Shown: positions 1 through 9,284, numbered from the stretch's first letter. The stretch: 64,000 nt of DNA from Acidobacteriota bacterium (GCA_020637335.1 JACJWC010000006.1:124001-188000); one strand, 5' to 3'. Made by a program: numbers and translations. Notes: generated by a model not told the origin, from the sequence alone.

Positions 1-72
1 TGCCGCTGCACGGGTTACACAAAAATCATTGATGCGGTCATGTCGCTTTCAACGGGGGCGAAACATGGTTAA
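1..72 (+). CDS. C-terminal end of a [2Fe-2S] small subunit of a xanthine-dehydrogenase-family enzyme (partial)
   Basis: The first 23 codons, closed by TAA at 70-72, encode a tail beginning CRCTGYTKIIDAV. The CRCTGY motif carries the last two ligands of the second [2Fe-2S] cluster in the small electron-transfer subunits of molybdenum hydroxylases. The 5' part lies outside the window. The stop overlaps the start of the large-subunit gene by 8 nt, so this is very likely the gamma subunit (HcrC-like) of the same three-subunit enzyme. The motif is seen directly; the specific enzyme identity is inferred from the next two genes. Confidence 0.88.
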   Translation, partial: CRCTGYTKIIDAVMSLSTGAKHG

Positions 73-2452
73 ACCACCAGATGACCCTCGAACGCTTCAC
101 TATCTCAATGAACGGATCATTCCGCGCAACCAGGACTGTCACTCAGACAAAACCGCGTTTTCGGTGGTGGGTAAAACCTACCCCAAACCCGATGCTTATG
201 AAAAAGTAACCGGTAAGGCGCGTTACACGGCCGATTTGAAACGACCGCGTTGCCTGGTAGGCAAACTGTTGCGTTCCACCCACGCCCACGCGCGCCTGGT
301 TCGGGTTGATGTTTCGAAAGCGCTGCAAATACCAGGCGTTTTTGCCTGTGTCAGTGGGTCAGATTTTGGGGAATTGATCGGCATCATCCCCTGGACAAAA
401 GACGAGCCGGTCTTGGCCAAGGACGTAGTGCGTTATATCGGTGAACCCATTGCGGCAGTGGCAGCGACCTCTGAATCCGTAGCCCAACAAGCGTTGGCGT
501 GTATTGACGTCCACTATGAACCCTTTACTGCCCATTTTTCACCTGAGCAGGCCATGGTTCCGGATGCCGTATTAATTCACAGCCAAGCGCCGGGCAACGC
601 GAGCAAATCCGTGGATTGGGAATTTGGAGAAGTGGATTCGGCATTTGCGCGATCCCAGGTTGAGGTTTCCGGTAATTTCCATTTCGAAGCAACCACCCAC
701 GCCGCCCTTGAAACCCACGCTGTTTTGGCGGAAATGGGCGCAGATGGGCGACTTTGCGTCTGGTCTTCGACGCAAACGCCGTATTATCTGCATCGGGAGC
801 TCGCCACGGTTCTGGGTATGCCGGCCCACCAAATCCGCGTCATACGTCCGCATATCGGTGGCGGTTTTGGTGGGAAATCGGAACCGTTTGGTCATGAAAT
901 TTGCGCCGCCTACTTAGCCAAGCAAACCGGACGGCCGGTGAAATTTGTTTTTTCGCGTGAGGAAACCTTTTTGACCCACCGCGGTCGCCATGCCATGGAC
1001 ATGGACCTGCGAATCGGGTACCTGCCAGACGAAGGTTTGGTCATGGATTACCAAGCGCTATTGGATGGGGGCGCCTACTCGTCCTATGGCATGATCACGA
1101 CTTATTATGCCGGTACCTTGAACGCGGGCCTGTATCGGGTTCCGCATTACCGCTGGAAAAGTCAGCGGGTTTTTACCAATAAACCGCCAGCGGGCCCCAA
1201 ACGCGGCCACGGAACCGTGCAGCCGCGGTTTGCAATCGAATGTCTGGTGGATCAGCTGTGCGAGAAACTGGGTCGCGACCCGATTGCCTTTCGGCGTGAA
1301 TTAGCTTTGGGTCCCAATACCGAAACAGTCAACGGGTTGCGCATTGGTTCCTCAGGTTTTGTCACTTGCTTGGAAAAATCCGCCGACCAATCGGGCTGGT
1401 ACCAAAAATTCAGAAAAATGCCCTTTGGCCATGGCATTGGCATTGCCGGGAGTTGGTACCTTTCCGGGACCAATTATCCGATTAATCCGGAATCCAACCC
1501 GCAATCCAATGTGCAAATCAAGGCGGATCGGTCCGGACTGATTACCCTGTTTTGTGGTGCGGCGGACATCGGCCAGGGTTCGGATGCCATGCTCCGTCAC
1601 CTGTTGGCGGAGGAGTTGGGGGTGGACCCCAACCGCTGCAAGGTGGAAAGCCAGGACAGCGATATTTGCCCCGTCGACCTGGGCTCTTACAGTTCGCGGG
1701 TCACTTTGATGGCAGGTAATGCCGCTATTTCTGCAGCACGGCACCTCAAAAACCAGATTCTGCAGGTGATTGCACAGGATTGGCACAGCTCAACCAAGCA
1801 ACTGATGATTGCCGATGACCGGGTATTCCACTTGGACCGGCCAGAACAAAGCATGTCCTTTGTAACCGCTTTGAATCGGGCCGAATCCGTGCTGGGCGCA
1901 TTGGGCTCAACGGGCAGTTACAACTCGCCCAACCGCGGTGGTCTTTATCGTGGCGCTCTGGTCGGGCCTTCTCCCGCTTACAGTTTCACTGTCCATATTG
2001 CCGAATTGGAAGTGGACCTCAACTCCGGGCAAATCAAGATGAAACGCATCGTTGCGGCCCATGACTGCGGTCGGGCGATTCATCCGCAATTGGTGGAAGG
2101 GCAGATTGAAGGTTCGGTCTATATGGGCATGGGTGAAGCGTTATTGGAACGCTATGAAACAGCCAAGGGACTGATCAGCCAACCCAACCTTTTGGAATAC
2201 AAAATGCCAACCATTTTGGATGTAGGGACGATTGAATCGATCATTGTTGAATCACCCGATCCAGATGGGCCCTATGGTGCCAAGGAAGCGGGTGAAGGAC
2301 CATTGCATGCGGCCATTCCCGCTATTGCCAACGCTATTTATGACGCCATCGGGTTGCGACTCTACCAAACCCCATTTGAACCCGGTCAGATTTTAAAAGC
2401 TCTGGAATCGGGTCATTGCTACAAACCCGGGCTGCCGCGGGAGTTGTCATGA
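65..2452 (+). CDS. hcrA: Molybdopterin-binding large subunit, 4-hydroxybenzoyl-CoA reductase alpha-like
   Basis: A 795-residue molybdenum-cofactor subunit of the xanthine dehydrogenase family. An N-terminal aldehyde oxidase/xanthine dehydrogenase a/b hammerhead domain (about residues 25-150) is followed by two cofactor-binding domains. HIGGGFGGK and the later AADIGQGSDA stretch are cofactor-contact motifs. GAKEAGEGP carries the conserved catalytic-type Glu (E744). In the 4-hydroxybenzoyl-CoA reductase family this subunit reductively removes the para-hydroxyl of 4-hydroxybenzoyl-CoA, giving benzoyl-CoA. I chose ATG at 65 because it overlaps the upstream stop and follows a G-rich ribosome binding site; an in-frame ATG at 29 lies inside the upstream gene. 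The family is certain. The substrate rests mainly on the partner subunit; purine or other hydroxylases are the alternatives. Confidence 0.85.
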   Translation: MVKPPDDPRTLHYLNERIIPRNQDCHSDKTAFSVVGKTYPKPDAYEKVTGKARYTADLKRPRCLVGKLLRSTHAHARLVRVDVSKALQIPGVFACVSGSDFGELIGIIPWTKDEPVLAKDVVRYIGEPIAAVAATSESVAQQALACIDVHYEPFTAHFSPEQAMVPDAVLIHSQAPGNASKSVDWEFGEVDSAFARSQVEVSGNFHFEATTHAALETHAVLAEMGADGRLCVWSSTQTPYYLHRELATVLGMPAHQIRVIRPHIGGGFGGKSEPFGHEICAAYLAKQTGRPVKFVFSREETFLTHRGRHAMDMDLRIGYLPDEGLVMDYQALLDGGAYSSYGMITTYYAGTLNAGLYRVPHYRWKSQRVFTNKPPAGPKRGHGTVQPRFAIECLVDQLCEKLGRDPIAFRRELALGPNTETVNGLRIGSSGFVTCLEKSADQSGWYQKFRKMPFGHGIGIAGSWYLSGTNYPINPESNPQSNVQIKADRSGLITLFCGAADIGQGSDAMLRHLLAEELGVDPNRCKVESQDSDICPVDLGSYSSRVTLMAGNAAISAARHLKNQILQVIAQDWHSSTKQLMIADDRVFHLDRPEQSMSFVTALNRAESVLGALGSTGSYNSPNRGGLYRGALVGPSPAYSFTVHIAELEVDLNSGQIKMKRIVAAHDCGRAIHPQLVEGQIEGSVYMGMGEALLERYETAKGLISQPNLLEYKMPTILDVGTIESIIVESPDPDGPYGAKEAGEGPLHAAIPAIANAIYDAIGLRLYQTPFEPGQILKALESGHCYKPGLPRELS

Positions 2453-3411
2453 GTTATTGCCAACCCACCCAACTTTCCGACCTGCTCAGCTGTCTGGCCC
2501 ACCCCAATGCACGGATTCTGGCCGGTGGAACAGACCTGATTCCCCATTTGCAGATGGGCCTTGTAGAAGACCCGCTGTTGGTTTCGCTCAAAGGCCTGCC
2601 TGAACTTAAAAGAATTGAGGCCAAACCCGAAGCAATTCACATTGGTCCAGCGGTCACCTTGCAAACCTTGATCGACCATAAACCGCTCCGTGAGATCTAC
2701 CCGGTTATTGGTCAAACCCTGAGTCAAATCGGTGCCCTTCAACACCGTCAAGTCGGAACCATTGGCGGTAACTTGTGTCTGGATACGCGCTGCAGTTGGT
2801 TTAACCAATCTGCTTTTTGGCGGGAATCCCTGGGCTTCTGCCTTAAAAAGGGCGGAGATATTTGCCAGGTCGCCCCCAAATCCAAACGCTGTCATGCAGT
2901 CTTATCCTGTGATGGAGCCATCGCGTTGGCCGCCTGTCAGGCTCGCCTGGTCTTGTTGAGTCGGGCCGGTAAAAGAGAAGTGTCCTTGATGGAATTTTAC
3001 CGCCCCAATGGCATGGACCATATCGATTTGCGACCGGGCGAATTCATTTACAAAATCCTTCTGCCCCATGCCCCACCTGGGTTCCAGGCCACCTACTTCA
3101 AGGGCAGAGCGCGCCAGAGTTTTGATTTCCCGCTTTTGGGATTAGCCATCGCCACCCAATGGGACGGCGCACAACGGACACTTTCTTTTGTTTTGGGCGG
3201 GGTTGAGTCGTGTTTGTTGCAGGTCCAAATGCAGAATTTGGATTCCTTTTTGACGCCAGAACAAGTCCAATCGGCCATCAAATCCTGTCAACGCCTGGCT
3301 CGGCCCATGGAAAATGCCTTTTATGGGCCTTCCTGGCGAAAAAAAATGATTGCCTCATTTATTGCTCAGGGTTTACAGCAAATGAACCTTATTCAGGAGG
3401 ATGCGCCATGA
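2449..3411 (+). CDS. hcrB: FAD-binding subunit with extra [4Fe-4S] loop, 4-hydroxybenzoyl-CoA reductase beta
   Basis: A 320-residue FAD subunit of a molybdenum hydroxylase. AGGTDLIPHLQ (residues 25-35) and TIGGNL (104-109) are the FAD-binding motifs of the family. Between the FAD motif and the rest sits a Cys-rich insertion with C115, C131, C139 and C148. The 16-8-9 spacing matches, as I recall it, the cluster ligands of Thauera aromatica HcrB, whose additional [4Fe-4S] cluster is a hallmark of 4-hydroxybenzoyl-CoA reductase. The ATG at 2449 overlaps the large-subunit stop (ATGA). This is the strongest evidence that the enzyme is a 4-hydroxybenzoyl-CoA reductase and not a xanthine-type hydroxylase. 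Confidence 0.88.
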   Translation: MSYCQPTQLSDLLSCLAHPNARILAGGTDLIPHLQMGLVEDPLLVSLKGLPELKRIEAKPEAIHIGPAVTLQTLIDHKPLREIYPVIGQTLSQIGALQHRQVGTIGGNLCLDTRCSWFNQSAFWRESLGFCLKKGGDICQVAPKSKRCHAVLSCDGAIALAACQARLVLLSRAGKREVSLMEFYRPNGMDHIDLRPGEFIYKILLPHAPPGFQATYFKGRARQSFDFPLLGLAIATQWDGAQRTLSFVLGGVESCLLQVQMQNLDSFLTPEQVQSAIKSCQRLARPMENAFYGPSWRKKMIASFIAQGLQQMNLIQEDAP

Positions 3412-4631
3412 TTCTGCCCCAACATCAAATGGAAATGGCCGAGAACTCCGCCAAGGTGAGTCAGCTTTTTGGCATGTGTTCGGCCCTGCGCAGTCAGGGA
3501 AAAAATCCGGTTGATCTGACCCTGGGCAATCCGCTCGAAAAGCCACTACCCGCCTTTTACGAGGCACTGCACGAAGTCGCGGCAGAACTCGAACGGGAAC
3601 CTGACAATCCGCACCGCTACATGCCCAACCCCGGCTATCTGGCAACCCGTGAAGTCATGGCCCAGGCCTTATCTAAACGGACCCATCTCGACCTAAAAGC
3701 CAGTGACATTTGGATGATTGCGGGTTGTGCCAATGGTTTGGATGTCTGTTTAGCCAGCCTGTTGGCGCCGGGCCAGGAAGTCATCATGTTGACCCCAGGA
3801 TTTATGGAATACGCGCGCTATATCGAGCAGAACCAAGGCATTGTCCGCATGGTTCGTTCCAGCACCGACTGGGGCATCGATCATTCTGCGTTGGTAGCTG
3901 CGATCAACGATCAAACCCAAGTTTTACTACTGAATTTCCCCAACAACCCCACCGGCCGGGTGTTGGAGGAATCGGAATTGGCAGCATTGGCCGAAACGTT
4001 AACCCAAATCGAAAAAAGACGGGGAAAACCGATCCTCGTGTTGGAAGATTCGCCTTACGACCAATTGGTTTTTGAAGACCATTTGCCCAGTTGCCTGATG
4101 CGCTTTTACCGCCACAGCATCTACATGACTTCCTTCAGCAAGTCCCACGGATTGGCCGGTGAACGATTGGGCTACATGGCCCTCCATCCCGAGTGGGGCA
4201 CACCAACAGAAAGGGCTATGCTGGAAACCATTCTGACCAATAACCTGCGTTGTCGGGTCATCAACGCGCCCGGCATCATGCAGCGCGTCGTTGCACGGAT
4301 TGGGCCCGCCGCCTGTGTCGATCTCAAAGGATGCGAAAAGCGATTACGCAGGTTGGAGTCGGCATTGCTTAAGGCCGGTTTTCGCTTAAAACCGGCCAAA
4401 GGCGGCTTCTATATCTTTGCCCAACTGCCCCCATCCATTTCCTGGGAAAAATGGACCGACTGGGCCCTGGCCAGTGACGAGCCCATTTTGTCCGTGCCTG
4501 GTCCTTTTTTTGGCGGCTCCAATTACGCGGACCATGTTCGGTTCGCAGTAACCGTACCCGAAGCCGATATCGAGCGCGCGTGTCGGCGCCTGGAAAACTG
4601 GGACCACGATGAAAGGAGCTCACATGTTTGA
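3408..4631 (+). CDS. PLP-dependent class I/II aminotransferase
   Basis: A 407-residue fold-type I aminotransferase. NFPNNPTG is the conserved Asn-Pro substrate/cofactor loop, EDSPYDQL supplies the cofactor Asp/Tyr, SFSKSHGLAGERLGY contains the Schiff-base Lys (K245), and the C-terminal VRFAVTV holds the carboxylate-binding Arg. Its ATG overlaps the hcrB stop (ATGA) and is preceded by AGGAGG at 3395-3400. Longer in-frame starts would run back into hcrB. In this operon it probably moves an amino group to or from an aromatic or branched amino acid, feeding the CoA pathway. Substrate cannot be read from the sequence by eye. Confidence 0.85.
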   Translation: MILPQHQMEMAENSAKVSQLFGMCSALRSQGKNPVDLTLGNPLEKPLPAFYEALHEVAAELEREPDNPHRYMPNPGYLATREVMAQALSKRTHLDLKASDIWMIAGCANGLDVCLASLLAPGQEVIMLTPGFMEYARYIEQNQGIVRMVRSSTDWGIDHSALVAAINDQTQVLLLNFPNNPTGRVLEESELAALAETLTQIEKRRGKPILVLEDSPYDQLVFEDHLPSCLMRFYRHSIYMTSFSKSHGLAGERLGYMALHPEWGTPTERAMLETILTNNLRCRVINAPGIMQRVVARIGPAACVDLKGCEKRLRRLESALLKAGFRLKPAKGGFYIFAQLPPSISWEKWTDWALASDEPILSVPGPFFGGSNYADHVRFAVTVPEADIERACRRLENWDHDERSSHV

Positions 4632-6585
4632 AATTGCGGTGATCGGATCAGGATCCATCGGCCCCGATTTGGCTTACGGCTTTGCCAGCGCCTTGAGCGG
4701 GCAGCCCTTTAAATTGTGGCTCCACGACATTTCCACGGACCAACTCGAAAAGGGCATGGCGCGCATCAACGGCTATTTAAACAAAGCAATGTCGCGCGGG
4801 AAATTAAGCCCGAAGCGCTGTGAAACCATTCAAAAATCGCTCGTGCCAACCCTGAGAATGCAGGATTTGGCGACCTGTCACTATGTTCTCGAAGCAGCCA
4901 GCGAAGATCTCGCGATCAAAAAGCAGATTCTGCAACGCCTGGAAGAGATCGTCAGCCCGGATTGCCTGATTGGTTTTGCGACTTCTGGCCTGCCGCGTCA
5001 CTGGATTTGTGAAGGGGCCAAGTACCCCAATCGCTGTATGGTCAACCATCCCTTTTACCCGGCCTGGCGATCACTGCCCATGGAACTGGTTGGCAGCCCG
5101 GACCCCGCGCTGACTCGGCGCATGTACGATCTTTTAGTCACATTGGGGAAAGTGCCCATCGTCACCGCAGACACCCCGTGCTTTGCGGCAGATGACGTTT
5201 TTTGCAATTTGGAAGTCGAAGCCTTCCGTATCCTGCAAGAAGGCTTGGCTTCGGTGGAGCAGATCGATTCTTTGGTCGATCAAGTGATTGGGGGCGGTGG
5301 ACCCTTTCGGGTTGCGGACATGACCCGTGGCAATCTCCTGATCGTCCACTGCCAAAAGTTATTGGCCGGTTTTTACCGGTCCGCATGGTTCGAGCCACCC
5401 GCCATCATTGACTCGGTGGGGAACCAACCGTGGTCGACCTTCCCGCTTCCGAACCAGGACATCGATGATTCGCTCAAGATCCAGATCCGCGAACGCATTT
5501 TGGCGGTGGTTTTGGGTCGCACCTTCCACTTAATTGAACAGGAAATCTGCGCACCCTCCGATCTGGAATGGTTGCTACGCAACAGTCTGGGCTTCAAAAA
5601 AGGGGTTTTGGCCTTGGCTCGGGAATTGGGCATGGCGGAAGTCGCACGATTGGTCCAAAACTACGCCGACCAAAACCCGGACTTCCCGGTTTCTGCTTTG
5701 ATCCAAAAGCAGCACTATCCTGAATTTTGGGAAAACCTGGTTTTGGAAGGCCCAGATGCAGAAGGAATCGTCCAGTTATGGGTTCGCCGGCCTGAAGTTC
5801 TGAATGCCTTGAATGGCCAAACCATCCGCGAACTATCCGACTGTTTGACCCAGTTGGATCAGGACCCTCAGGTGAAAGGCATCCTTTTTGGCGGATTTGC
5901 CGGCGCCCTTGCCGGAGCGGATATCACGGAATTGGCCGCCCTCAAATCGCCCGAACAAGGAATGGAGCTGGCCCGTCGCGGTCAGGCGTTAACGCTGCAA
6001 ATGGAGCGTTTATCCAAACCGATTGTCGCTATTTGCAACGGCCCGGTTTTGGGTGGCGGGGCAGAACTCTGTATGGCGGCCTGGGCTCGGGTGGTCGGCG
6101 AGAAAGCACTGATCGGCCAACCCGAGGTGAACCTCGGCATCATTCCCGGCTATGGCGGGAGCCAGCGAATGCCGCGTTTGATTGGCCTCCAGAACGGCTA
6201 CCGGGTGCTCGCCAGCGCTCAACCGTTTTCGGCCCGAGAAGCGGTCGCATGGGGATGGGCCAGCCTGGTCTCGGAAACCCCAATCGAAGCGGGAAAACAA
6301 TTGATCCAACAACACCTGGCCGGCGAAATCACCCTCCAACCCCTGCAAGACAAACCCCTTGGCTTGGAGCCGCTCCAGCCGGTTGACATCGGGCACCGTT
6401 CGCTGGCCACGGAAGCTATTTTGCGCCGTGCCTTACAAATGGGTCTCACCCAGCCATTGGCGGCAGGTTTGGAACAGGAAGCGCAAGCTTTTGCCGCCTG
6501 CTTTCAGACCCAGGATATGGCCATCGGGTTGGCCAATTTCATGAGCAACGGGCCGCGTGTGCCTGCTGTTTTTCTGAATCGCTAA
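4624..6585 (+). CDS. 3-hydroxyacyl-CoA dehydrogenase / enoyl-CoA hydratase fusion
   Basis: A 653-residue bifunctional beta-oxidation enzyme. The N-terminal half is a Rossmann 3-hydroxyacyl-CoA dehydrogenase (GSGSIG at residues 8-13, catalytic-type H142 in VNHPFYP). The crotonase domain starts near residue 380 and retains both catalytic glutamates, E481 (GGGAELC) and E501 (QPEVNLG), in the usual 20-residue spacing. The order dehydrogenase-hydratase is the reverse of bacterial FadB. ATG 4624 is preferred over ATG 4609 because AAAGGAGCT lies between them at ideal spacing. It overlaps the aminotransferase gene by 8 nt. Likely role: hydration and oxidation of an enoyl-CoA such as a p-coumaroyl-CoA-like side chain, before thiolysis. 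Confidence 0.88.
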   Translation: MFEIAVIGSGSIGPDLAYGFASALSGQPFKLWLHDISTDQLEKGMARINGYLNKAMSRGKLSPKRCETIQKSLVPTLRMQDLATCHYVLEAASEDLAIKKQILQRLEEIVSPDCLIGFATSGLPRHWICEGAKYPNRCMVNHPFYPAWRSLPMELVGSPDPALTRRMYDLLVTLGKVPIVTADTPCFAADDVFCNLEVEAFRILQEGLASVEQIDSLVDQVIGGGGPFRVADMTRGNLLIVHCQKLLAGFYRSAWFEPPAIIDSVGNQPWSTFPLPNQDIDDSLKIQIRERILAVVLGRTFHLIEQEICAPSDLEWLLRNSLGFKKGVLALARELGMAEVARLVQNYADQNPDFPVSALIQKQHYPEFWENLVLEGPDAEGIVQLWVRRPEVLNALNGQTIRELSDCLTQLDQDPQVKGILFGGFAGALAGADITELAALKSPEQGMELARRGQALTLQMERLSKPIVAICNGPVLGGGAELCMAAWARVVGEKALIGQPEVNLGIIPGYGGSQRMPRLIGLQNGYRVLASAQPFSAREAVAWGWASLVSETPIEAGKQLIQQHLAGEITLQPLQDKPLGLEPLQPVDIGHRSLATEAILRRALQMGLTQPLAAGLEQEAQAFAACFQTQDMAIGLANFMSNGPRVPAVFLNR

Positions 6586-6595
6586 GGAGGGACCC

Positions 6596-7894
6596 TTGAA
6601 ACTGAAACGACTCTTAGAAGAAGACCCTTTGGTGATTTTAGACGGCGGACGTCGCACCCCACGCGCTGATATCCTGCATGAGAACAAACGTCCGGGTAAA
6701 TTTGCCAGCCTCAGCACCAATCAACTGGGTGGCATCGCCATCAAAGCAACCTTGGAACATTCGGGCGTCTCTCCTGACCAGATCGGGCATGTCATCATGG
6801 CCCAAGCCTTGGAAAGCCATCGCGACAGCATTTATGCAGCCCGCATCATGGCCCTGGAAGCGGGAATCCCCAAGGAAGTACCAGCCTTAACGGTGCGTCG
6901 TCTGTGTGGCAGTGGCGCTCAGGCGATTGTCAACGCGTGCCATCAACTCCTGTTGGAAGACCATTTGCCGGGCCGACCCTACCTGGTCGCCGGCGGAGCC
7001 GAGAGCATGCAGTATCCCCACATCGTGTACGGATTAAGGGGTAAACCAGCCAAGCAGGGCATCGTGAAATACGGAGCAGTTGCGTGCGATCAGATGCCGC
7101 CGGGCACCTTTGCCCAGGACCTGCTGCACATGGCGCTATTTGACCCGATGGCAGGCATGGCCATGGCCAATACGGCTGAAAAAGTAGCGCGCCAATACGG
7201 CATTAGCCGGGAAGCTTCGGATGCATTTGCCTATCGCTCCCACAGACTCGCCCACCAAGCCCAACACAAGGGCTGGTTCGAGGAGGAGATCACGCCAATT
7301 GAAGTTCCCGTTTATGGTTCACACGAACGGGAATGGGTCCGGTCAGATACGCATGTGCGCCCGGATATCAGCCTGCAATCGCTGGCGCGTTTACCCGTCG
7401 TGTTTGAGCCGCCGCACGGGGTGCTAACCCCGGGCAACGCCTCTGGCGTCGTGGATGGTGCCGCCGCCATGATCGTGACCCGCAAGGCAACCGCCCAACA
7501 GGCTGGCCAGCACATTCTCGCCCGAATCGCCGGCTGGGGAATTGCTGGCTGCGAGCCCTCGCTCATGGGTCTGGGCCCGGTCCCCGCTACCCGGTTTGCA
7601 CTCGAGATGGCTGGCATTTCCGGCGCCCAAATCGATCACGTCGAGTTAAATGAAGCCTTCGCACCCCAAGCGCTGGCCTGTATCCAAGAATTCGAAACCC
7701 TGGGTATTGATCCCTCCAAAGTAAATCCCTTAGGCAATGCCATTGCACTAGGCCATCCGCTGGGGGCAACAGGAGCCATTCTCACTTTGACCTGCGCTTA
7801 TCATTTGCGTCGCACCCATGGCCGTTATGGTTTGGTCACCATGTGTATCGGTGGGGGTCAGGGCATTGCCCTCATTCTTGAAAATAGGGAGTAA
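6596..7894 (+). CDS. Thiolase (acetyl-CoA C-acyltransferase)
   Basis: A 432-residue thiolase-family enzyme that cleaves a 3-ketoacyl-CoA with CoA to release acetyl-CoA. The acyl-carrying C104 lies in RRLCGSGAQ, followed by NEAFA, H387 in GHPLGATGA, and C417 in MCIGGGQG; all catalytic positions are intact. Translation starts at TTG 6596, six bases after a strong AAGGAGG at 6584-6590; no ATG gives a complete N-terminus. It sits 10 bp after the hydratase/dehydrogenase gene, so the three steps hydration, oxidation and thiolysis are co-transcribed. A biosynthetic (condensing) role is possible but less likely here. Confidence 0.88.
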   Translation: MKLKRLLEEDPLVILDGGRRTPRADILHENKRPGKFASLSTNQLGGIAIKATLEHSGVSPDQIGHVIMAQALESHRDSIYAARIMALEAGIPKEVPALTVRRLCGSGAQAIVNACHQLLLEDHLPGRPYLVAGGAESMQYPHIVYGLRGKPAKQGIVKYGAVACDQMPPGTFAQDLLHMALFDPMAGMAMANTAEKVARQYGISREASDAFAYRSHRLAHQAQHKGWFEEEITPIEVPVYGSHEREWVRSDTHVRPDISLQSLARLPVVFEPPHGVLTPGNASGVVDGAAAMIVTRKATAQQAGQHILARIAGWGIAGCEPSLMGLGPVPATRFALEMAGISGAQIDHVELNEAFAPQALACIQEFETLGIDPSKVNPLGNAIALGHPLGATGAILTLTCAYHLRRTHGRYGLVTMCIGGGQGIALILENRE

Positions 7895-7899
7895 GACTC

Positions 7900-9282
7900 A
7901 TGGCTTTTAAAACCATCATCGAACCGTTTCGCATCAAAATGGTCGAGCCGTTGCGCATCACCACACCCGAAGAACGCTACCGCATCCTGGACCAGGCCCA
8001 CCACAACTTGTTCCTGATCAAAGCCGATGACATTTTGATTGACCTGCTCACCGATTCGGGGACCAGTGCCATGTCGGCCGCGCAATGGGCCCGCATGATG
8101 GAAGGCGATGAGTCCTATGCCGGCTGTCATTCCTTTTTCGACTTTGAAAAAGTGGTCAAGGATTTGACCGGTTTGAAACACATTTTTCCGGTTCATCAGG
8201 GCAGGGCTGCCGAACGTATCCTGTTCTCTTTGATTGGCGGAAAAGGCAAGACCATCATCAACAACACCCATTTCGATACCACACGAGCGAATGTCGAGTT
8301 CAGTGGTGCAGAAGCCCTGGACCTAGTTGTCGCCCAAGGCCTGGACCCCGAACTGGACGTGCCGTTTAAGGGCAATATGGACACCGATGCCTTGGAACAA
8401 GCCATTCGCGAACGCGGCCCTGAAAACGTACCGCTCGTGTTATTAACCATCACCAACAACTCCGGTGGTGGACAGCCCGTTTCCATGGCCAATATCCGCG
8501 AAACCCGAAAGATTTGTAACCGATTTGGCATCCCGCTCTTTTTTGATGCCTGCCGATTCGCCGAAAATGCCTACTTCATTCAGCAGGGGGAAGCGGGCTT
8601 CAAGGATTGGCCCATCCCCAAAATTGTCCGCGAAATGTTCAGCAATGTGGATGGCGCAACCATGTCGGCAAAAAAAGATGCGCTCGTCAATATTGGCGGG
8701 TTTTTGGCCGTCAACAGCGATGAATTGTCCGACCAAATCCGCAATTTGGAAATCCTTACGGAAGGTTACCCGACCTACGGCGGCCTGGCCGGACGCGACT
8801 TGGCGGCAATGGCCCAGGGCCTCCAGGAAGTGGTGGATCAATCTTACTTGGAGTACCGCATTCGCTCGACCCAATACCTGGGCAACGCGCTGATTAAGTC
8901 GGGCATCCCCGTTTTGAAACCGATTGGGGGGCACGCGGTGTATTTAAATGCCAAAGCCATGTTGCCCCATATTCCGGTCCATCAGTTTCCCGGCCAAGTT
9001 CTGGCCTGTGCCCTTTATTTGGAGGGCGGAATCCGTTCGGTCGAAATTGGCAGTCTGATGTTTGGCAAAAAAGACCACCGCGGCGCTGAGGTCCCGGCCA
9101 AATTGGAACTGGTTCGCTTGGCCATCCCACGGCGGGTTTATACCCAGAGCCATATCGATTACGTAATCGAGGTGATCCAATCCGTCTTTCAAAAACGCCA
9201 TGACTTACGCGGCCTTCAAATTTGTCAGGAAGCGCCTTATCTCCGCCATTTTACGGCGCATCTCAAACCGATCCAGGAGTGA
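7900..9282 (+). CDS. tnaA: Tryptophanase (beta-eliminating PLP lyase; tyrosine phenol-lyase relative)
   Basis: A 460-residue enzyme of the tryptophanase/tyrosine phenol-lyase family, which splits an aromatic amino acid into the aryl leaving group, pyruvate and ammonia. MSAKKD carries the PLP lysine (K259 by alignment). At two positions recalled to separate the two activities, it has Asp126 (FDTT; Thr in phenol-lyase) and Ile383 (SVEIG; Arg381 in Citrobacter phenol-lyase). Both favour tryptophanase, hence indole formation. The start is 5 bp after the thiolase stop, with GGGAG upstream. Substrate assignment is by recalled family residues and was not tested by alignment. Confidence 0.85.
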   Translation: MAFKTIIEPFRIKMVEPLRITTPEERYRILDQAHHNLFLIKADDILIDLLTDSGTSAMSAAQWARMMEGDESYAGCHSFFDFEKVVKDLTGLKHIFPVHQGRAAERILFSLIGGKGKTIINNTHFDTTRANVEFSGAEALDLVVAQGLDPELDVPFKGNMDTDALEQAIRERGPENVPLVLLTITNNSGGGQPVSMANIRETRKICNRFGIPLFFDACRFAENAYFIQQGEAGFKDWPIPKIVREMFSNVDGATMSAKKDALVNIGGFLAVNSDELSDQIRNLEILTEGYPTYGGLAGRDLAAMAQGLQEVVDQSYLEYRIRSTQYLGNALIKSGIPVLKPIGGHAVYLNAKAMLPHIPVHQFPGQVLACALYLEGGIRSVEIGSLMFGKKDHRGAEVPAKLELVRLAIPRRVYTQSHIDYVIEVIQSVFQKRHDLRGLQICQEAPYLRHFTAHLKPIQE

Positions 9283-9284
9283 CC

